64,000 bases of DNA from Paraburkholderia sp. BL21I4N1 (lineage in GTDB: Bacteria > Pseudomonadota > Gammaproteobacteria > Burkholderiales > Burkholderiaceae), in assembly GCF_002973525.1 (NCBI RefSeq), contig NZ_PVEN01000024.1, forward strand, positions 1 to 64,000, given 5' to 3'. The notes below the pieces were generated by a model, which was not told where the DNA came from, did not search any database, and was given only the letters and a program-made list of their open reading frames with translations. Within the stretch, counting starts at the first letter, position 1. Every line of letters begins with the position of its first letter. Positions 9,162 through 18,233 of the stretch are shown piece by piece. The translations under genes and the position numbers were made by a program.

Positions 9162-10868
9162 ATGAAGAAGCTGATCAACGACGTCTCCGCGGTCGTCCCG
9201 GACATGCTCGACGGACTCGCGGCACTCAATCCCAATCTTTCCCTGCTGCACGGCGGCTCCATCGTCGCGCGTGCCGATGCCGAGTCCGCTGCCGCGCGCG
9301 GCGAAGTCGCGTTGATCTCGGGCGGCGGCTCGGGCCATGAACCGGCGCACGGCGGCTATGTGGGCGCCGGTATGCTGAGCGCGGCCGTGGCGGGCGAAGT
9401 TTTCACCTCTCCCTCCACCGACGCTGTGCTCGACGCGATACGCGCGGTAGCTGGCGCGGCAGGCGTCTTGCTGATCGTGAAGAACTACACGGGTGACCGT
9501 TTCAATTTCGGCCTTGCCGCCGAGATCGCGCGCGCCGAAGGCATTCCAACCGAGATGGTGATCGTCGCCGACGACGTCGCGCTGACAGCAAGCGGCGACC
9601 ATGCGGGTCGTCGCGGACTCGCCGGGACCGTGCTGGTCCACAAGATTGCGGGCGCGGCGGCGGCAGCCGGACGAACCTTGCCCGAAGTCGCGCAAATCGC
9701 ACGCGAGGTGGCCGGCTCGCTCGGCACCATGGGCGTTGCGCTGACGCCGTGTACGGTGCCCGCAGCGGGCAAACCCGGCTTCGAACTGGCCGACAATGAA
9801 ATCGAATGGGGACTCGGCATTCACGGCGAACCCGGCGTGTCGCGCGGTGCGATGGAGCCGGCCGATATCATTGTCGGCAAGCTGCTGGAGAAGATCGCCG
9901 GCGACCTGTCGTTGCAGGCCGGTGAGCGCGTGGCCTTGCTGGTGAACAACCTGGGCGGTACGCCATCGAGCGAATTGAACATCGTGGCGGGATCGGCGCT
10001 GCGTTATCTGGCCGGTCACGACATCAAGGTCGAACGCGCGTGGGCGGGTACGTTCCTCAGCGCACTGGAAATGGCGGGCGTTTCGCTGTCGCTGCTACGC
10101 GTGGACGACGAACGCCTGCGTTGGCTCGACGCCGCGTCGCATACCAGCGCATGGCCCGCATTGAGCGGCCGCGTGGCGCAGGTTTCCGTGCGGCCCGCGC
10201 CGGCTAAACCGGAGAGCGTGAAGGGGCCGACGCTTTCGCGCGAAGCGCCGTTGCGCCGCGCGATCGAAGCCGTTTGCGCATGCTTGCTGGAAGCCGAAGC
10301 GACGCTGACCGAACTGGATCAGCGCGTCGGCGACGGCGATCTCGGCATCAGCCTGTCACGCGGCGCCCGCGAGATTCTTGGCGAGATCGATACCTATCCC
10401 GCCGAATCGACGCCGGGCGCCGTGTTGCGAAATATCTCCGCGACAGTCCGGCGTGTGGTCGGCGGGACATCGGGGCCGCTCTATGCCGTGATGCTGGTGC
10501 GTGCCGCGGTCACGCTCGAACAATCGAGCACAAACAAAGCTACCGCGCGGAATTGGGCCGCCGCGTTCAGCGCGGGCGTAACAGGCTTGATGGAACTCGG
10601 CGGAGCGCATCCCGGCGATCGCACGATGGTCGATGCGCTCAAACCCGCCGCCGACGCATTGCAATCCGCGCTCGCGGGCTCGCAAGAGACGGGCGTTGCA
10701 TTGAAGGCCGCCGTCGATGCGGCCACCGAAGGCGCCGCGCAAACCGCGTCGATGCATCCACGGCGAGGGCGGTCGAGTTATGTCGGCGACCGCGCGCTCG
10801 GCCATGTCGATCCGGGCGCGCAGGCCGTGGCGTTGTGGCTCGCGGCGATTGCTAGCGCTTACAAATAG
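9162..10868 (+). CDS. Fused ATP-dependent dihydroxyacetone kinase (DhaK-DhaL)
   Basis: A 568-residue enzyme that should phosphorylate dihydroxyacetone with ATP. The N-terminal DhaK half (about 1-330) has GGGSGHEPAHGGYVGAGM, NYTGDRFNFG and GIHGEPG, in which His221 corresponds to the histidine that binds substrate covalently. The C-terminal DhaL half (about 370-568) has DQRVGDGDLG for Mg-ATP and GGTSGPLY. The fusion is as in Citrobacter-type kinases, unlike the split PEP-dependent E. coli system. The ATG at 9162 follows AAAAGGAAG by 9 bases. Its 3' end overlaps the convergent YciI gene by 10 bases. Confidence 0.92.
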   Translation: MKKLINDVSAVVPDMLDGLAALNPNLSLLHGGSIVARADAESAAARGEVALISGGGSGHEPAHGGYVGAGMLSAAVAGEVFTSPSTDAVLDAIRAVAGAAGVLLIVKNYTGDRFNFGLAAEIARAEGIPTEMVIVADDVALTASGDHAGRRGLAGTVLVHKIAGAAAAAGRTLPEVAQIAREVAGSLGTMGVALTPCTVPAAGKPGFELADNEIEWGLGIHGEPGVSRGAMEPADIIVGKLLEKIAGDLSLQAGERVALLVNNLGGTPSSELNIVAGSALRYLAGHDIKVERAWAGTFLSALEMAGVSLSLLRVDDERLRWLDAASHTSAWPALSGRVAQVSVRPAPAKPESVKGPTLSREAPLRRAIEAVCACLLEAEATLTELDQRVGDGDLGISLSRGAREILGEIDTYPAESTPGAVLRNISATVRRVVGGTSGPLYAVMLVRAAVTLEQSSTNKATARNWAAAFSAGVTGLMELGGAHPGDRTMVDALKPAADALQSALAGSQETGVALKAAVDAATEGAAQTASMHPRRGRSSYVGDRALGHVDPGAQAVALWLAAIASAYK

Positions 10869-11155
10869 CACTCGCCGTCGAAGTAGGCTTTGCGCCAGTT
10901 GGTGATCGTCACACGCTCGAACAGGTCGACCTGTGAAAACGGGTCGGCCGCGATAAACCGCTCGGCTTCTTCGCGTGTGTTCAGATCGACCACATACACG
11001 CCGCCGCCCGCGCCGCTGCCGTCATCGTTCAGCTTCGCGCCGCAGGCGAGCAGCAGCGCCTTGTTCTGCTCGAGAAACGCCAGGTGCGTTTCGCGTTCAC
11101 GCACGCGGACGTGCGCGTGGCCGGGTTTGTCGAATGTTTCGATGATGTAGGGCAT
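10859..11155 (-). CDS. YciI family protein
   Basis: A 98-residue ferredoxin-like-fold protein. Family marks are RETHLAFLEQNKALLLACG and EEAERFIAADPFSQVDLFERV. YciI members are small, sometimes hydrolase-like enzymes of mostly unknown reaction, often found in aromatic and halo-aromatic catabolic operons. It is the last gene of the minus-strand operon that starts with the cyclase at 15643, 12 bases after the muconolactone-isomerase-like gene. A second, dissimilar YciI protein occurs at 35527-35811. Confidence 0.85.
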   Translation of the reverse strand: MPYIIETFDKPGHAHVRVRERETHLAFLEQNKALLLACGAKLNDDGSGAGGGVYVVDLNTREEAERFIAADPFSQVDLFERVTITNWRKAYFDGECYL

Positions 11156-11167
11156 GCGCGTTCCGCG

Positions 11168-11452
11168 TCAGTTCGGCACGATCGCCGACGGATGTTGCGC
11201 GAGCGGCGTGACGTTCAACACCATGTACGGAAACAGCGGCAACGAGCTAAGCAACGTGTGAAGCTCGTCGTTCGATTCGACGTCGAGCACGCTGTAATTC
11301 GCGTACTGTCCGGCCACGCGCCACAGATGCCGCCATTTCCCCTCATTCTGCAGCTTTTGCGAGAACGCTTTTTCTTCCGCCTTCAGACGATCGATCAGCG
11401 CCGTGTCGGCGTCGGCAGGAATCTGAACCTGCATATGGACCATATACAACAT
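11168..11452 (-). CDS. Muconolactone delta-isomerase family protein (CatC-like)
   Basis: A 94-residue protein with the hallmarks of the CatC family: MLYMVHMQVQIPAD, EEKAFSQKLQNEGKWRHLWR, YANYSVLDVES and LPLFPYMVLNVTPLAQHPSAI. The length matches the family (about 92-96). CatC isomerises muconolactone in the beta-ketoadipate pathway, but no catA or catB is present, so here it may act on another lactone or enol. The neighbours are a transporter for short acids and two dehydrogenases. Confidence 0.85.
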   Translation of the reverse strand: MLYMVHMQVQIPADADTALIDRLKAEEKAFSQKLQNEGKWRHLWRVAGQYANYSVLDVESNDELHTLLSSLPLFPYMVLNVTPLAQHPSAIVPN

Positions 11453-11500
11453 CTCACCCCCTCCGTCAGATAGGCCGCGCGCGGCGGCCGGAATGTCTAT

Positions 11501-12829
11501 TTAACCCCAGGCGAGGATCGCCACGGTGTACACAATGCCGATCCAGAACATCATGATGACCGTATAGCCCATGATGTCCTTCAGTTTCAGCTTCGACAGC
11601 GCGAGCGCAGGCAGAATCCAGAACGGCTGGACCAGATCGTTCCACGCATTGCCGAGCATCACGGCGGTCGCGGTGTGTCCCACCGAGGCGCCGATCGACT
11701 TGGCTGCTTCAATCATGAACGGTCCTTGAATCACCCAATGACCGCCGCCCGAAGGCGCGAAGAAGTTAATGAAGAACGAACTCACCAGACCCCAGAACGG
11801 CAAGGTGGCGGGCGTGGCGATCTTCACGAAGAAATGCGAGAACGTATTGACCAGTCCCGACGACGCCATGATTGCCATGATGCCGGCGTAAAACGGATAC
11901 TGCAGGATGATGCCGCTGATCGTGCGAATGCCTTCGTTCAGTTTTTCGACGTAGCGAATCGGTGTGCCGAGCAGAATGATGCCGAGAAACAGAATGATGA
12001 AGTTGATCAGGTTCAGGTCCATCGAACCGCCGCCGCGAAAATACAGCACCACGTAGACCACGCCGATTGCGCCGATCAGGTAGCTCAGCAAGCGGCTGTT
12101 GTTCAGGCGATTCGCGAGCGTGTTGCTGTCGTCGATATCCACGGCGGGCGCTGCGCTTCTAGGCGCCGCGTTCAACGCACGGTCGATCTCCGTCACCGGC
12201 TGGCCCGGCTTCGGATGCAGCCACGCATTCAGCAGCGGCAGCGTGATGATGACGACCAGACTGGTAATAAGCATGGTCGGCGAGAAGATCGTTTCCGACA
12301 GCGGAATCACGCCCATTTGCGCTTCCATCGGATGTCCCTTGGTGGAGATCAGCACCGGAATGCTGGCCGACAGGCCGAGGCCATACAGCGTGAAGCCGCT
12401 ATAAGCCGACGCGATGATCAACGGATAGTGCACGCCCTTGATACTCATCGCGAGTTTGCGCGCGACGATCCCACCGATCACCAGACCGAAGCCCCAATTC
12501 AGATAGCTGCCGATTCCGCCCACCAGCGTCGCGACGATTACCGCCATGCGCGGATCGTGCACGCGTGCGACGAGCCGGTCGAGAAACCGTTCGGTCAGCG
12601 GTGCGGTGGCAAGCACATAGCCCATGGCCAGAATCACCGCCATTTGCGTCGTAAACGCGAGCAGTGCCCAGAAGCCCTTGCCCCAACTCAGCGTGAGCGC
12701 GCTGACCGCCTGGCCTTGCACGAGCACGGCAAGAATCATCGTGAGCAACGTGAGGCCGATGGCGAACACGAACGGGTCCGGCAGATACTTGCGCATCAGC
12801 TCGGTAAAGAAGGCGGTGACTTTCTGCAT
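11501..12829 (-). CDS. atoE: Short-chain fatty acid transporter (AtoE family)
   Basis: A 442-residue inner-membrane protein with about twelve hydrophobic segments. The opening MQKVTAFFTELMRKYLPDPFVFA and the internal FFAPSGGGHWVIQGPFM are characteristic of the AtoE family, which imports short-chain fatty or keto acids. It lies between the dehydrogenase gene (12895) and the CatC-like gene (11452) on the same strand, suggesting that the operon handles a short acid taken up by this protein. Confidence 0.9.
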   Translation of the reverse strand: MQKVTAFFTELMRKYLPDPFVFAIGLTLLTMILAVLVQGQAVSALTLSWGKGFWALLAFTTQMAVILAMGYVLATAPLTERFLDRLVARVHDPRMAVIVATLVGGIGSYLNWGFGLVIGGIVARKLAMSIKGVHYPLIIASAYSGFTLYGLGLSASIPVLISTKGHPMEAQMGVIPLSETIFSPTMLITSLVVIITLPLLNAWLHPKPGQPVTEIDRALNAAPRSAAPAVDIDDSNTLANRLNNSRLLSYLIGAIGVVYVVLYFRGGGSMDLNLINFIILFLGIILLGTPIRYVEKLNEGIRTISGIILQYPFYAGIMAIMASSGLVNTFSHFFVKIATPATLPFWGLVSSFFINFFAPSGGGHWVIQGPFMIEAAKSIGASVGHTATAVMLGNAWNDLVQPFWILPALALSKLKLKDIMGYTVIMMFWIGIVYTVAILAWG

Positions 12830-12894
12830 ATGACTGTCTCTGGATTGGTCGAATAATAGTTATCGGGTCATGCGGCGAGATACGACGGTGCTGC

Positions 12895-13854
12895 TTATGA
12901 GTCGTTGGCGGCGGATTCCTTGCGATAGCGGACGAGGTTCATCAGCGCGCGATCGCGCCAGGCGACGCGCGCCTCCCATTGATCGAGCGGCAACGCGCGG
13001 CGGCGTGCGGTGTCGACGGTGGCGACGAGTTCGCTTGTCCACGGATCGTGCTGACCGCGTTCGGCGCCCATGCGTGCGTACGAAGGGCCCATTTTTTGCG
13101 CGTGCGATGCAATGCCGCCCCGTGTGTTCAGATCGACGGTTTCGAACGGACCGATCACCGACCAGCGCAAACCGAGACCTTCGCGCACGACGGTATCGAC
13201 GTCGTCCACCGACGCAACGCCGTCGCGCACGAGACAATACGCCTCGCGCAACAGCGCGCCTTGCAGCCGGTTGAAAACGAAGCCTTCCACTTCCCTCGCG
13301 ACGCGTATGGGCTTGAGCCCGGCTTCCGTGAAGAGACTCATGGCGCGCGTCACTGCATCGGTATCCGTGAACGGCGCGGGCACGATTTCGACGACAGGTA
13401 TCAGATAAGGCGGATTGCCCGGATGCGCGACGAGGCATCGGCCGCGGCCAGGCAAGGTTTCGTCGACAAAGCGCGACGCCGCGAGAAACGACGATGCGCT
13501 GGCGAGAATCGCATGCGCGGGCGCGGCGCGATCGAGTTGCGCGAACAGGTCGCGCTTGATCTCGACGCGCTCGGGCGCGCATTCCTGCACGAGATCGGCA
13601 TCCGCCGCGGCGGCTTCGAGCGTCGTGACGATGCAAACGCGCGCGGCGATCTCGTTAGCCGCTTCATCGAGCAGGCCGAAATGGGTCAGTTCGTCGAGCC
13701 GTTGCTTGATCTCCGCTGCCGCCAACTCGCGCCGTTCGGCCGCCGGATCATACAAACGCACTTGCCAGCCGGCACGCGCGAACACCACGGCAAACGCAAT
13801 GCCGATACTGCCGCCGCCGACAATTCCCGCACGCCGCGTCACCTGAACCCGCAT
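12895..13854 (-). CDS. 3-hydroxyacyl-CoA dehydrogenase family protein (lambda-crystallin/carnitine dehydrogenase-like)
   Basis: A 319-residue NAD-dependent oxidoreductase. It begins with a Rossmann nucleotide site GGGSIGIAFAVVFARAG, continues with QECAPERVEIKRDLFAQLD, the HPGNPPYLIPVVEIVP region, and a helical C-terminal domain with VEGFVFNRLQGALLREA. This architecture fits the lambda-crystallin/L-gulonate dehydrogenase and carnitine 3-dehydrogenase branch as well as 3-hydroxyacyl-CoA dehydrogenases. The ATG at 13854 lies two bases beyond the SDR stop; a start at 13893 would overlap the SDR gene. It probably oxidises a 3-hydroxy acid in the pathway of this operon. Confidence 0.85.
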   Translation of the reverse strand: MRVQVTRRAGIVGGGSIGIAFAVVFARAGWQVRLYDPAAERRELAAAEIKQRLDELTHFGLLDEAANEIAARVCIVTTLEAAAADADLVQECAPERVEIKRDLFAQLDRAAPAHAILASASSFLAASRFVDETLPGRGRCLVAHPGNPPYLIPVVEIVPAPFTDTDAVTRAMSLFTEAGLKPIRVAREVEGFVFNRLQGALLREAYCLVRDGVASVDDVDTVVREGLGLRWSVIGPFETVDLNTRGGIASHAQKMGPSYARMGAERGQHDPWTSELVATVDTARRRALPLDQWEARVAWRDRALMNLVRYRKESAANDS

Positions 13855-13856
13855 GC

Positions 13857-14558
13857 TCACACTCCCGCGACGCCGACGGTCATGCCGCCGCACACATACA
13901 ACACCTGACCGGTGACGAAGCCGCTGCGCGCGTCGAGCAGATATGACGCCGCATGCGCGATATCGTCCGGCGTGCCGACGCGTTTCACCGGCACGCTGTC
14001 GACGATGGCGCGCGTACGCGGCGCATCCGGCGGATTCGCGCGGTCGAACAGTTCAGTGCGAATCGGACCGGGACCGATCGCGTTCGCGGTCACACCGAAC
14101 GCGCCGAGTTCGAGCGCCCAGACACGCGTCATGCCGATCAACGCCGCTTTGGTGGCCGAATAAGCGGTGCGAAGTTCCTTGCCGAGCGCCGCGCGCGACG
14201 ACATATTGACGATCCGTCCGAAGCCCGCGGCTTTCATGCCGGGCAACAACGCCTGCATGCATTGCAACGAGCAGCGCACGTTGAGCGCCCAGGCACGTTC
14301 GAGTTCCTCGAGCGATTGCTGATCGGCGCTAGCCGGCATTACGACGCCGACGTTATTGATAAGCCGCGTGATCGGGCCGGCTTCCAGCGCACGTTCGAGT
14401 GCGATAGCGGTTGCCCGCGAGTCCGACAGATCGGCGATCAAGCCATCGCCCACGCGGTCGATCACGACCACGTCATAACCGTCTTCCTCGCAACGCTGTG
14501 CGCACGCCGCGCCGATGCCGGCAGCGCCGCCGGTAATCAATACTCGTTCTTTGGCCAT
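13857..14558 (-). CDS. SDR family oxidoreductase
   Basis: A 233-residue classical short-chain dehydrogenase. The cofactor motif is TGGAAGIG (residues 9-16), followed by NNVG, the catalytic serine in MSSRAA and YSATK. An acidic VIDRVGDG after the second strand favours NAD over NADP. The proline-glycine loop IGPGPIRTELF is typical. It is tightly coupled to the dehydrogenase gene (2 bases) and 32 bases from the cyclase gene. Substrate unknown. Confidence 0.9.
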   Translation of the reverse strand: MAKERVLITGGAAGIGAACAQRCEEDGYDVVVIDRVGDGLIADLSDSRATAIALERALEAGPITRLINNVGVVMPASADQQSLEELERAWALNVRCSLQCMQALLPGMKAAGFGRIVNMSSRAALGKELRTAYSATKAALIGMTRVWALELGAFGVTANAIGPGPIRTELFDRANPPDAPRTRAIVDSVPVKRVGTPDDIAHAASYLLDARSGFVTGQVLYVCGGMTVGVAGV

Positions 14559-14590
14559 GTTTCAGAATCAGAAGATGAAAGAGGAGAAGC

Positions 14591-15643
14591 TCAAACGGTC
14601 GCGATCGGCGTGACCGGCGAGCCCATCGCACCCGGCAAGCGCAGCGGCGGTGCGGTCAGCATGAAGTGCGAGCGGCCGTTCGCACGCAGCCACGTGGCGA
14701 GGTCGCGCAGGTACCAGAGTTCGCCGAGCGGCAGACCGAGTTTGAACAGGCAGTGATGATGCAGAGGCAGCATCGGATGCTCGCCTTCGGTGGCCGGCGG
14801 TCGTGCTGGATAGCGTTCCACCGCGTAGTTGTCGGCGGCGAGCGCGGCGATGCCGGAATCGGTGATCCATTGCAACAGGCGTTCGTCGCGGCCATCGAGT
14901 GCGCAGCAATGACTGTCGAGCACGCTTTCGTCGGGGTGGCGATTCATCTCCAGCACCATCTCGGCGAAACCGGTGCGCAGCACGAGCATGTCGCCGCGTT
15001 CTATTTGCACGCCGTCGGTTTCGATGGCGACCATCAGGTCCTCGTAACCGACCGTGCGATGCTCGCGGCCGTAGTGCGCGACCAGATCGATCAGCACGCC
15101 GCGTCCCTGCATACCTTTGACCGCGAGATTTTCGATGCCGAGCACGTCCGCGTGACTGTGTTCGCCGCCACAGGCGTGCGGCGCGAAATTGTCGTCGGCG
15201 CGATAGTCGATCGGTCCGACGATGTCCGTCCGCGCGCGGTAACCGTTGTAGTAGACGCTTTCGGGCACCCCGTCGCCGTCCGCGTCGAAGCGTGCGCCCA
15301 CGTGCGCGAGCGAATCCCATTGCGTCGAGTACTGCAGGCTGAGCAGCACCTGGTCGTCGCTGATTACGTCGGTCGCGCCGGGGGTGTTGCGTGCGAATGG
15401 GAAATTCACGTAGGGCAGGCCGTCATTGAAAGTCGGCCGCAATACCGGCGGATGACGGCGCGCGTTCAGTTTGCTGTCGCCGGGAAAATCGAGCGGTAAA
15501 GACAGGCAGAAGCTCAACCCCGCGCGGATCTCGCGGGCGCCTTTGAGCACCTGTTCCGCGCCGATCAGATTCGGTCGGCCGAGTTGGTCGTCGGCGCCGA
15601 ATTCGCCCCAGTTCGATCCTTCAGGTTTGTTCTTCCAACGCAT
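14591..15643 (-). CDS. Cyclase family protein (kynurenine-formamidase-like hydrolase)
   Basis: A 350-residue member of the cyclase family (PF04199 type), metal-dependent hydrolases that include bacterial kynurenine formamidase and isatin hydrolase. The region QWDSLAHVGARFDADGDG takes the place of the usual HxGTHxDxPxH metal motif, and ACGGEHSHADVLGIENL and DMLVLRTGF match the family core. The metal ligands differ from formamidases, so another cyclic amide, lactone or ester is likely. It is the first structural gene after the IclR regulator (60 bases) and may open a ring for the following dehydrogenases. Confidence 0.83.
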   Translation of the reverse strand: MRWKNKPEGSNWGEFGADDQLGRPNLIGAEQVLKGAREIRAGLSFCLSLPLDFPGDSKLNARRHPPVLRPTFNDGLPYVNFPFARNTPGATDVISDDQVLLSLQYSTQWDSLAHVGARFDADGDGVPESVYYNGYRARTDIVGPIDYRADDNFAPHACGGEHSHADVLGIENLAVKGMQGRGVLIDLVAHYGREHRTVGYEDLMVAIETDGVQIERGDMLVLRTGFAEMVLEMNRHPDESVLDSHCCALDGRDERLLQWITDSGIAALAADNYAVERYPARPPATEGEHPMLPLHHHCLFKLGLPLGELWYLRDLATWLRANGRSHFMLTAPPLRLPGAMGSPVTPIATV

Positions 15644-15703
15644 GGCTACTTCCTCTACTGATCTGGCCTGCGCGCTTCACGAGTCGAGCGGTGAAGCGCG
15701 CCG

Positions 15704-16447
15704 TCACGCGAGCAAAGCGGGCGGGATCTGGCCGTAAATGTCGAGCAGCGCTTCGATCGCGCGTGGTTCGTTTCTGAGAAGCCGCGCCTTCGGGCCACCG
15801 ATCACCAGCGCGAATGCCTCGCCATGAATCAGGAAACCGCGCGCAAGCCCGGCGACGTCTTCGACGTTTTCGCCCGTCGAGCGATGCCAGCCGTTTGTCA
15901 CGCCTTGCTCGACTTCGATTTCGAGCGCCTGGCGCTCGATCACCGTTCCGTCGGTCGACGCGCTCCACGGTTCGCAACTGTCGAGCAGCTTGCGACGCGC
16001 CTCCACTGAGAGCGCGCCGAGCAACGCCTTGCCGGCCGCGCTCGCATGCACGTACATGAAGCCGCCGGGTTCGTCGCTGTAGCGAATCTTCTGGCGCGAC
16101 TCCATCACGTCGAGATAGACGACGCGATTGCCGGCCAGGGTGGCGAGCGCCGCGGTCTCGCCGGTGGCGTCGCGCAAGGCCGTGAGCAGCGGCTGGAACA
16201 GCAGCGTCAACGGGTCTTCGCTGCAAATGTCGCGCGCCACGTGCAGGAGCCGCTGGGTCGGGTAGTAACCGGCCTTGACGCCCGGCGCGTACAGGTAGCC
16301 CTTGGCGACCATGGTCTGCAAAAGCGCGTGGCAACTCGACAGCGGGATCTCGGTTCGACGCGCGATCTCGCTGTAAATCATGGGTTGCCGCACTTCGGCA
16401 AAGAGGTTTATCACGTCGAAGACGCGTACTGCTGTTTTCACATCCAT
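15704..16447 (-). CDS. IclR family transcriptional regulator
   Basis: A 247-residue regulator with an N-terminal winged helix (VFDVINLFAEVRQPMIYSEIARRTEIPLSS split over residues 8-37) and a C-terminal effector domain with YVHASAAGKALLGAL and RGFLIHGEAFALVIGG. The ATG at 16447 gives the normal length; the open frame reaches upstream to 16732 without family features. The inverted repeat at 16455-16472 starts 7 bases before the start codon, which suggests self-control. It should govern the cyclase operon and possibly the divergent MHS symporter. Confidence 0.9.
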   Translation of the reverse strand: MDVKTAVRVFDVINLFAEVRQPMIYSEIARRTEIPLSSCHALLQTMVAKGYLYAPGVKAGYYPTQRLLHVARDICSEDPLTLLFQPLLTALRDATGETAALATLAGNRVVYLDVMESRQKIRYSDEPGGFMYVHASAAGKALLGALSVEARRKLLDSCEPWSASTDGTVIERQALEIEVEQGVTNGWHRSTGENVEDVAGLARGFLIHGEAFALVIGGPKARLLRNEPRAIEALLDIYGQIPPALLA

Positions 16448-16454
16448 GAGAACA

Positions 16455-16472
16455 TTATCGACATATCGATAA
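16455..16472. promoter_or_regulatory. Inverted repeat TTATCGA-N4-TCGATAA, candidate IclR operator
   Basis: A perfect 7-base inverted repeat with a 4-base spacer (CATA) directly upstream of the IclR start and in the divergent region shared with the symporter gene. IclR proteins commonly bind repeats of this size. Function inferred from place and symmetry. Confidence 0.55.
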
Positions 16473-16708
16473 CTGGATGGCAATAGCGAGCGGGGTATAC
16501 ACCTAGGTCGAGCGAACTTCGCGGTCACCGCCGCAGGGTAATTCCTTAGTTGACGCTGGTTATGGGCGCTCCCTATAGTCGCGCTTTCTGTTCGATAAAG
16601 GAAATTAAGTTCATCAGGCGAACATTCGCCGAAATGAAAAAGGACAGAAACGGATGAACTTCGAGTTCTTCCGACGCATTCGCGATACCAACATGGAGAC
16701 GTACCCCG

Positions 16709-18040
16709 ATGGCGCTCACGCTCGACACACAACGCCGCAATGCCCGCAATGCCCGCAAGGCAGGCATCGCATCATTCGTTGGGACAACCATCGAGTGGTA
16801 TGACTTTTACGCGTACAGCACGGCGGCGGCGCTCGTGCTCGGCAAGATCTTCTTTCCGACCACTTCCGCGCTGGCCGGCACGCTCGCCGCGTTCGCAACG
16901 TTCTGGGTGGGGTTTCTGGCGCGGCCGATCGGTGGGATCATCTTCGGCCACCTGGGCGACCGGGTCGGCCGCAAGAAAACGCTGATCATCACGCTGATGC
17001 TGATGGGCTGCTGCACGACCGGCATGGGCCTGCTGCCTACCTACAACCAGGTCGGTCTGCTGGCGCCCGCGCTGCTGATTCTGTTCCGCCTGATGCAGGG
17101 CATTGCAATGGGCGGCGAATGGGGCGGTGCGGTGGTGTTGTCGTCGGAACATGCGCCCAAGGGCAAGGAGATTCTCTATTCCGCGTTCGCGCAGCAAGGC
17201 TCACCGGCGGGCAATCTGCTTGCCACGGTAGCGTTTCTGCTGACGTCGATGCTGCCCGATCACCAGTTCCTGACATGGGGCTGGCGCGTGCCGTTCCTGT
17301 TCTCGGCGCTGCTGGTGGCGGTCGGTATGTTCATCCGGATGAGCGTCGAGGAATCACCGGCCATGCAGGAATTGAAAGACAAGAACAAGGTCGCCAAACT
17401 GCCGATCGCCGAGGTGTTCCGCAACCACAAAGGCCTTGTTGCGATGGGCGTGGGCGCGTGCGTGATCGGTTTGTCGGCGACTTACTTCAAGACGACGTTC
17501 GCGCTGTCGTGGGCGGTGACGAGCATTGGCTTCGACCGCACGCAGTTTCTCACCGTGATTACGGGCGCCATCATCGTGCAGTTGATCGTGCAACCATTCG
17601 GTGCGGTGCTGGCGACGAAAATGGACCTGAAAAAAGCGGTCATTTATATGCTGGTGCCGGAAATCGTGGCACTGCCGCTAATGTTCTCGTTGATCGCCAC
17701 CGGTTCGACCAAACTCGCGATGCTCGGCATGGCGCTCGCCTCGATCCCGCACTCGCTGTACTACGCGGCAATGGCCGGCATTCTGGCGAAGTCGTTCCCG
17801 GTGCAGGTACGCTACACGGGCATTTCGCTGTCTTATCAGATTTGCGGCATGGTGTTCGCCGGCACGACGCCGATTCTCGGTCAGTACCTGCTCGGCGCGA
17901 CCGGTTCGATTCTGTCGGTCGTCGCGCTTGGCGTGCTGCATGTGTTGATTACGCTGTTCTGCGCGCTTGGTTTGATCACACGCATGCATCAGGAAGGCGC
18001 GCGCGACGCGGCGCGTGAGGCCGCGCTCGTCCAGGGCTAA
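16709..18040 (+). CDS. MFS transporter, metabolite:H+ symporter (MHS) family
   Basis: A 443-residue twelve-helix transporter. TTIEWYDFYAYSTAAALVL at residues 26-44 and GHLGDRVGRKKTL after helix 2 mark the MHS subfamily (ShiA, KgtP, ProP relatives), which imports organic acids with protons. RLMQGIAMGGEWGGAVVL is the usual helix 4 motif. GGAG lies 9 bases before the ATG. It is divergent from the IclR gene, so it may bring in the substrate of the cyclase operon. It is followed by an intrinsic terminator. Confidence 0.9.
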   Translation: MALTLDTQRRNARNARKAGIASFVGTTIEWYDFYAYSTAAALVLGKIFFPTTSALAGTLAAFATFWVGFLARPIGGIIFGHLGDRVGRKKTLIITLMLMGCCTTGMGLLPTYNQVGLLAPALLILFRLMQGIAMGGEWGGAVVLSSEHAPKGKEILYSAFAQQGSPAGNLLATVAFLLTSMLPDHQFLTWGWRVPFLFSALLVAVGMFIRMSVEESPAMQELKDKNKVAKLPIAEVFRNHKGLVAMGVGACVIGLSATYFKTTFALSWAVTSIGFDRTQFLTVITGAIIVQLIVQPFGAVLATKMDLKKAVIYMLVPEIVALPLMFSLIATGSTKLAMLGMALASIPHSLYYAAMAGILAKSFPVQVRYTGISLSYQICGMVFAGTTPILGQYLLGATGSILSVVALGVLHVLITLFCALGLITRMHQEGARDAAREAALVQG

Positions 18041-18066
18041 GTTGCCCGAACACGGTTGCCTTGAAG

Positions 18067-18091
18067 AAGACGTCCCCGGTGGACGTCTTTT
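18067..18091 (+). terminator. Intrinsic terminator after the MHS symporter gene
   Basis: AAGACGTCC and GGACGTCTT form a 9-bp stem with a 5-base loop, and the stem ends in a run of T. It lies between two convergent genes (ends 18040 and 18096) and may serve both strands, though the T-run is better on the plus strand. Confidence 0.8.
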
Positions 18092-18095
18092 GCCG

Positions 18096-18230
18096 TTAAG
18101 GGCGAAACAGATCGTACCCGGCCAACGCGACAACGCCGCTGACCATGATCATTGCGACCGAATGTTGTCCGAAGTAAAGCAGGCCCGCGGCGGACCAGCT
18201 CGTCAGGGCGAATGCAGCGATATGTTTCAT
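18096..18230 (-). CDS. 44-residue small membrane protein
   Basis: A short gene starting at ATG 18230 and ending TAA at 18096. The product begins MKHIAAFALTSWSAAG and has one or two hydrophobic stretches (GLLYFGQHSVAMIMVSG, VVALAGY). It starts only 3 bases after the stop of the permease gene, so it is almost certainly co-translated with it, and the convergent terminator follows. I do not recognise a family. The tight linkage suggests an accessory subunit of the permease or a small inner-membrane protein of the selenium operon. Confidence 0.65.
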   Translation of the reverse strand: MKHIAAFALTSWSAAGLLYFGQHSVAMIMVSGVVALAGYDLFRP

Positions 18231-18233
18231 ACG

